From: Hydrogenovibrio sp965140365
GTDB lineage: Bacteria > Pseudomonadota > Gammaproteobacteria > Thiomicrospirales > Thiomicrospiraceae
Length of the DNA stretch: 64,000 bases
Assembly: GCA_965140365.1 (NCBI GenBank)
Contig: OZ223196.1
Direction: 5' to 3' (one strand)
Part shown: positions 61,390-64,000 of the stretch, in pieces
Layout: every line of letters starts with the position of its first letter
Numbering within the stretch: position 1 is the stretch's first letter
Notes under the pieces: model-generated
Told to the model about the DNA's origin: nothing
Seen by the model: the letters and a program-made list of their open reading frames with translations, nothing else
Databases searched by the model: none
Made by a program: the position numbers and the translations under genes

Positions 61390-62253
61390 ATGGAACGGCA
61401 GTGTTGGATTAATCAGGCAATTAAACCGGTGTCGCAAGCGGGGGTGGCGTTAACCGACCACGGCCTTTTATACGGTGATGGCGTCTTCGAAGGGATTCGA
61501 TTTTATCGTCGGGCACCGTTTTTATTGACCGAGCATCTGGAACGACTGTTTCAATCCGCCAAGGCGATTTGTCTGGAACTGCCGTATTCAATGGCGGATT
61601 TACACCAGGCCTGCCGTGATGTCATTGCACAAAACGATTTAACGGATGGGTATTTGCGTTTGGTGGTCACGCGCGGCTCGGGGCCTTTAGGGTTGGACCC
61701 GAAGCGTTGTGAAACGCCGACGGTTTTTATTTTGTGCGACGAGTTGAAGATGATGAGTGATTCGGCGCTGTCCGGTTTGAAATTGATTGTCGCCGCCACG
61801 CGACGCATGCCGTTGGATGTGTTTGACAGTCAGATTAAAACCTTGAATTATATGAACAATATTCTGGCGAAAATCGAAGCCAATCAGGCGGGTGCCGATG
61901 ATGCGCTTTTGCTGAACACGCAAGGGCGTGTTGCCGAAGCCAGTGCGGCCAATGTGTTTGTGGTCAAGAATGGAACGTTGATCTCACCTCCGAGTTCGGA
62001 GTGTGCCTTGAACGGCATTACACGACGCTTTATTTTCGAACTTGCCGAATCGTTAGGGATAGAAGGTGCTGAAAGGCCGTTATCTTTATACGATGTTTAC
62101 AATGCCGATGAAGTGTTTCTCAGTGGTTCCGGTGCCGAAATGCTGCCGGTGGCCGACATTGGCGGGCGGAGGGTGACAGCCTGCCCGGGGCCGGTGTTCA
62201 AACGCTTGAAACACGCTTTTGATGAACGGGTTCAAGCTTTGTCTGAATTCTAA
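61390..62253 (+). CDS. Class IV aminotransferase (BCAT/ADC-lyase-like)
   Basis: 287 aa fold-type IV PLP enzyme. Features are ALTDHGLLYGDGVFEGIRFY, the PLP lysine in QIKTLNYMNNILAKIEAN and VAEASAANVFVVKNGTL. The pattern is closest by eye to branched-chain aminotransferases, but aminodeoxychorismate lyase or a D-amino-acid transaminase is possible, so no symbol is given. AAGGAGCGAAA precedes ATG 61390. A near-copy of the core palindrome (CCAGGCCTGC) occurs at about 61607. Confidence 0.85.
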   Translation: MERQCWINQAIKPVSQAGVALTDHGLLYGDGVFEGIRFYRRAPFLLTEHLERLFQSAKAICLELPYSMADLHQACRDVIAQNDLTDGYLRLVVTRGSGPLGLDPKRCETPTVFILCDELKMMSDSALSGLKLIVAATRRMPLDVFDSQIKTLNYMNNILAKIEANQAGADDALLLNTQGRVAEASAANVFVVKNGTLISPPSSECALNGITRRFIFELAESLGIEGAERPLSLYDVYNADEVFLSGSGAEMLPVADIGGRRVTACPGPVFKRLKHAFDERVQALSEF

Positions 62254-62333
62254 ACTTGAAACAGGAGAATGGAAATGTTGGCGTTATTCCAGTGGTAGGC
62301 CGAATATAACTGGTAAATGAATGAACGATTTTA

Positions 62334-62343
62334 CCAGGCCTGG
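62334..62343. repeat. CCAGGCCTGG palindrome between aminotransferase and MFS genes
   Basis: Exact copy within TTTTACCAGGCCTGGGGG, in the 238-bp gap; flanks are not extended palindromes and no terminator shape is formed. Confidence 0.7.
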
Positions 62344-62491
62344 GGGTTTCTGAGATTGCCCGGTTCATTGAGTATGGCTGTGGTATGATATATATGTTTA
62401 CAAGTGTGTAACATTTTGTCTGGGCGTTAACGTCGTTTTTAACCCCTCAAATCGTTTTTCGGAACACCTTTTCATTGGAAGATTCGTTATT

Positions 62492-63718
62492 ATGAACGCT
62501 TTGTCTGCTCGACAACTCGCTCCAAGGCTGGGCGCTTTGGTGGCCTTGACGCCCTTTGCGGTCGATACCTATTTACCGGCCATTCCGGAGATGGCCGCTT
62601 TTTTGGGGACGACGGTTAATCAAGTCAGTTTGACGGTACCTTTGTTTCTCATCAGTTTTGCGCTGGGCCAACTGATCGGCGGGCCTTTGTCGGATCGTTT
62701 CGGTCGGAAGCCGATTGCCTTTATCGGTTTGTTGGTGTTTGCGGTATCGTCATTGTTAATCATGTTTTCGGTACAAATCGAGCAATTATATGCCATGCGT
62801 GTTTTACAGGCCGTGGGCGGCGGTTTTGCGACAGTGGTGTCGGCCGCGATGGTGCGAGATTTATATTCCGGACGAGAAAGCGCCAAAGTGTTTTCGATGA
62901 TTGCAATGGTGATGTTGATTGCGCCTATGGCGGCTCCGGGGGTGGGCGCCCTGATTGTGAACATGGGTGATTGGCATAAGGTGTTTTTGTTTCTGGCCGT
63001 TTATGCGGTTTTTCTGTTTGCTGTCGTAAAATGGACTTTGCCGGAAACCGTGGGGCTGGGGAGGCGGCGCCAAGCTCGAAGCGAGCCTGTCAGCCAGTTG
63101 TTGATGAATTACAAACAAGTGTTGTCGAATACCAAGGCGCTCGGGTTTTTGTTGGCACAGGGCTTTGCCAGCAGTATTTTGTTTGTGTACATCACCGAAG
63201 CGCCGTTTATTTATATGGACTTCTTTGGGGTCAGTTCGGCTTCGTTTCCATTTTATTTTGGGCTGGTGGTGTTGGGCGTGATGTTTTTTAATCGGGTCAA
63301 TATCGGATTGTTGAAGCATTACGAACCCCAGCAAATTGTACTGGGAGCCTTAATCGGACAAATGATGATGACGTTATTGTTTGTCACTTATGTGGAACTG
63401 TTTGAACCGAATGTCTATGTGGTGCTGTTGATTCAATTTTTTGTTTTGGGATTATTGGGTATGATCACGCCGAATGTACAAGCCCGTTATATGGACTTTT
63501 TCCCCCATGTTTCCGGTACGGCCAATGCGCTGGTCGGAACCAGTATCTTTGCTTTTGGCGGCGTGATGGGCTTGGTGATGGGCGCACTGCATGACGGCAG
63601 TTTGAGCCGGGTGGTGCTGTTTATTTTTGCGATGTCGACAATCAGTTTGCTGAGTTTGCTCTGGATTGCGAAAGTTCGGTTTTCGAACCCGACAACACCG
63701 ACCGAGGCCGGTGTCTAG
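62492..63718 (+). CDS. Bcr/CflA family MFS drug-resistance transporter
   Basis: 408 aa, twelve predicted membrane helices. The start LGALVALTPFAVDTYLPAIP and LIGGPLSDRFGRKPIAFIGL are typical of the Bcr/CflA subfamily of proton-driven exporters, as is the AMRVLQAVGGGFATVVSAAM motif. Substrates cannot be told. Start ATG 62492 is preceded by TTGGAAGATTC. Confidence 0.9.
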   Translation: MNALSARQLAPRLGALVALTPFAVDTYLPAIPEMAAFLGTTVNQVSLTVPLFLISFALGQLIGGPLSDRFGRKPIAFIGLLVFAVSSLLIMFSVQIEQLYAMRVLQAVGGGFATVVSAAMVRDLYSGRESAKVFSMIAMVMLIAPMAAPGVGALIVNMGDWHKVFLFLAVYAVFLFAVVKWTLPETVGLGRRRQARSEPVSQLLMNYKQVLSNTKALGFLLAQGFASSILFVYITEAPFIYMDFFGVSSASFPFYFGLVVLGVMFFNRVNIGLLKHYEPQQIVLGALIGQMMMTLLFVTYVELFEPNVYVVLLIQFFVLGLLGMITPNVQARYMDFFPHVSGTANALVGTSIFAFGGVMGLVMGALHDGSLSRVVLFIFAMSTISLLSLLWIAKVRFSNPTTPTEAGV

Positions 63719-63727
63719 ACCGGTTTG

Positions 63728-63952
63728 TTATTTGGAACAGACTTTGGTCGTGAACTGTTGAACCGGTTTGCCGATGATCAGAATGGCGACAAAGGCGATG
63801 GGCCAAGCCACGAGCATGGCTTCCCACCAGCGTTGAATGAAGTTGCCGCTGATGCCGGTATTGACGGCGGTGATGACGGCGGTCATCACAAAGACCATAA
63901 TCACGGACATGGTGAAAGCGGCGACGAAACGATGATAGTGTTTTGGAAACAT
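63728..63952 (-). CDS. DUF2798 family membrane protein
   Basis: 74 aa from ATG 63952 (MFPKHYHRFVAAFTMSVIMV); the frame is open further upstream, to the window edge region, from a TTG at 63994. Two hydrophobic helices (about 9-29 and 45-64) with WWEAMLVAWPIAF between and KPVQQFTTKV at the end match DUF2798. The function is unknown. It converges on the MFS gene with a 9-bp gap. Confidence 0.8.
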   Translation of the reverse strand: MFPKHYHRFVAAFTMSVIMVFVMTAVITAVNTGISGNFIQRWWEAMLVAWPIAFVAILIIGKPVQQFTTKVCSK

Positions 63953-64000
63953 AATGATAGAGGTCCTGATAACGTTGAATGAACGATAAACCAAGGTAAA

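Overview
The window looks like chromosomal DNA of a free-living gammaproteobacterium. The NuoH-N order followed by a DUF2818 gene, the split recN/nadK and hrcA-grpE-dnaK-dnaJ-dapB blocks, the many c-di-GMP and chemotaxis genes and a periplasmic DsrE-like protein would fit a sulfur-oxidising Thiomicrospira/Hydrogenovibrio-type organism. That placement is inference from gene content, not a database match.

Layout. (1) 1-7.5 kb: the distal part of a complex I operon, nuoH (truncated by the window edge) to nuoN, then a DUF2818 gene and an EAL gene. (2) 8.4-32.6 kb: an AT-rich genomic island inserted at the 3' end of an initiator tRNA gene (tRNA-fMet, minus strand, 32579-32655). It appears to be two elements in tandem. 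Element A (about 8479-23834) starts with gene debris and then carries cassettes separated by copies of a 37-bp repeat: a PD-(D/E)XK-like endonuclease gene with an apparent frameshift, a membrane protein, a two-gene CBASS (CD-NTase plus membrane-anchored SAVED effector) and a two-gene TPR/GreAB-C-like/PIN-like system sharing a GSGDNVAG motif. These are followed by a roughly 1-kb non-coding array of about 20 stem-loops, a replication-relaxation-type protein and a large serine recombinase whose last codons are tRNA-derived attachment-site DNA. Element B (about 23834-32579) carries VapBC, an unknown gene, an ABC-three-component (ABC-3C) conflict system, another unknown gene, a Rep_trans-type initiator with a long inverted repeat inside its coding sequence, an excisionase-like protein and a tyrosine integrase abutting the tRNA. 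A 45-bp direct repeat flanks element B.

(3) 32.7-45.6 kb: core genes for signalling and stress: a PhnD-like lipoprotein / hybrid kinase / HD-GYP operon, divergent umuD and umuC, an EAL-HDOD/GGDEF pair, and a PhoX-like lipoprotein next to a di-haem lipoprotein. (4) 45.7-54.8 kb: recN and nadK (minus), then hrcA, grpE, dnaK, dnaJ and dapB, with sigma-32-like promoters before hrcA, grpE and dnaK. A 290-bp three-way-junction inverted-repeat element lies between dnaK and dnaJ. (5) 54.8-64 kb: a DsrE-like protein, a PAS/CZB chemoreceptor, arfB, a GNAT gene, a MocR regulator with palindromic operator candidates, a small membrane protein, a class IV aminotransferase, a Bcr/CflA transporter and a DUF2798 protein.

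Across the core the exact 10-bp palindrome CCAGGCCTGG occurs at least 12 times, often as the centre of a terminator but also inside coding sequence. I found no copy in the 24-kb island. The strongest leads for something undescribed are the stem-loop array (about 20.0-21.0 kb), the repeat-punctuated defence cassettes of element A, the three-way-junction element after dnaK, and the dispersed CCAGGCCTGG palindrome.
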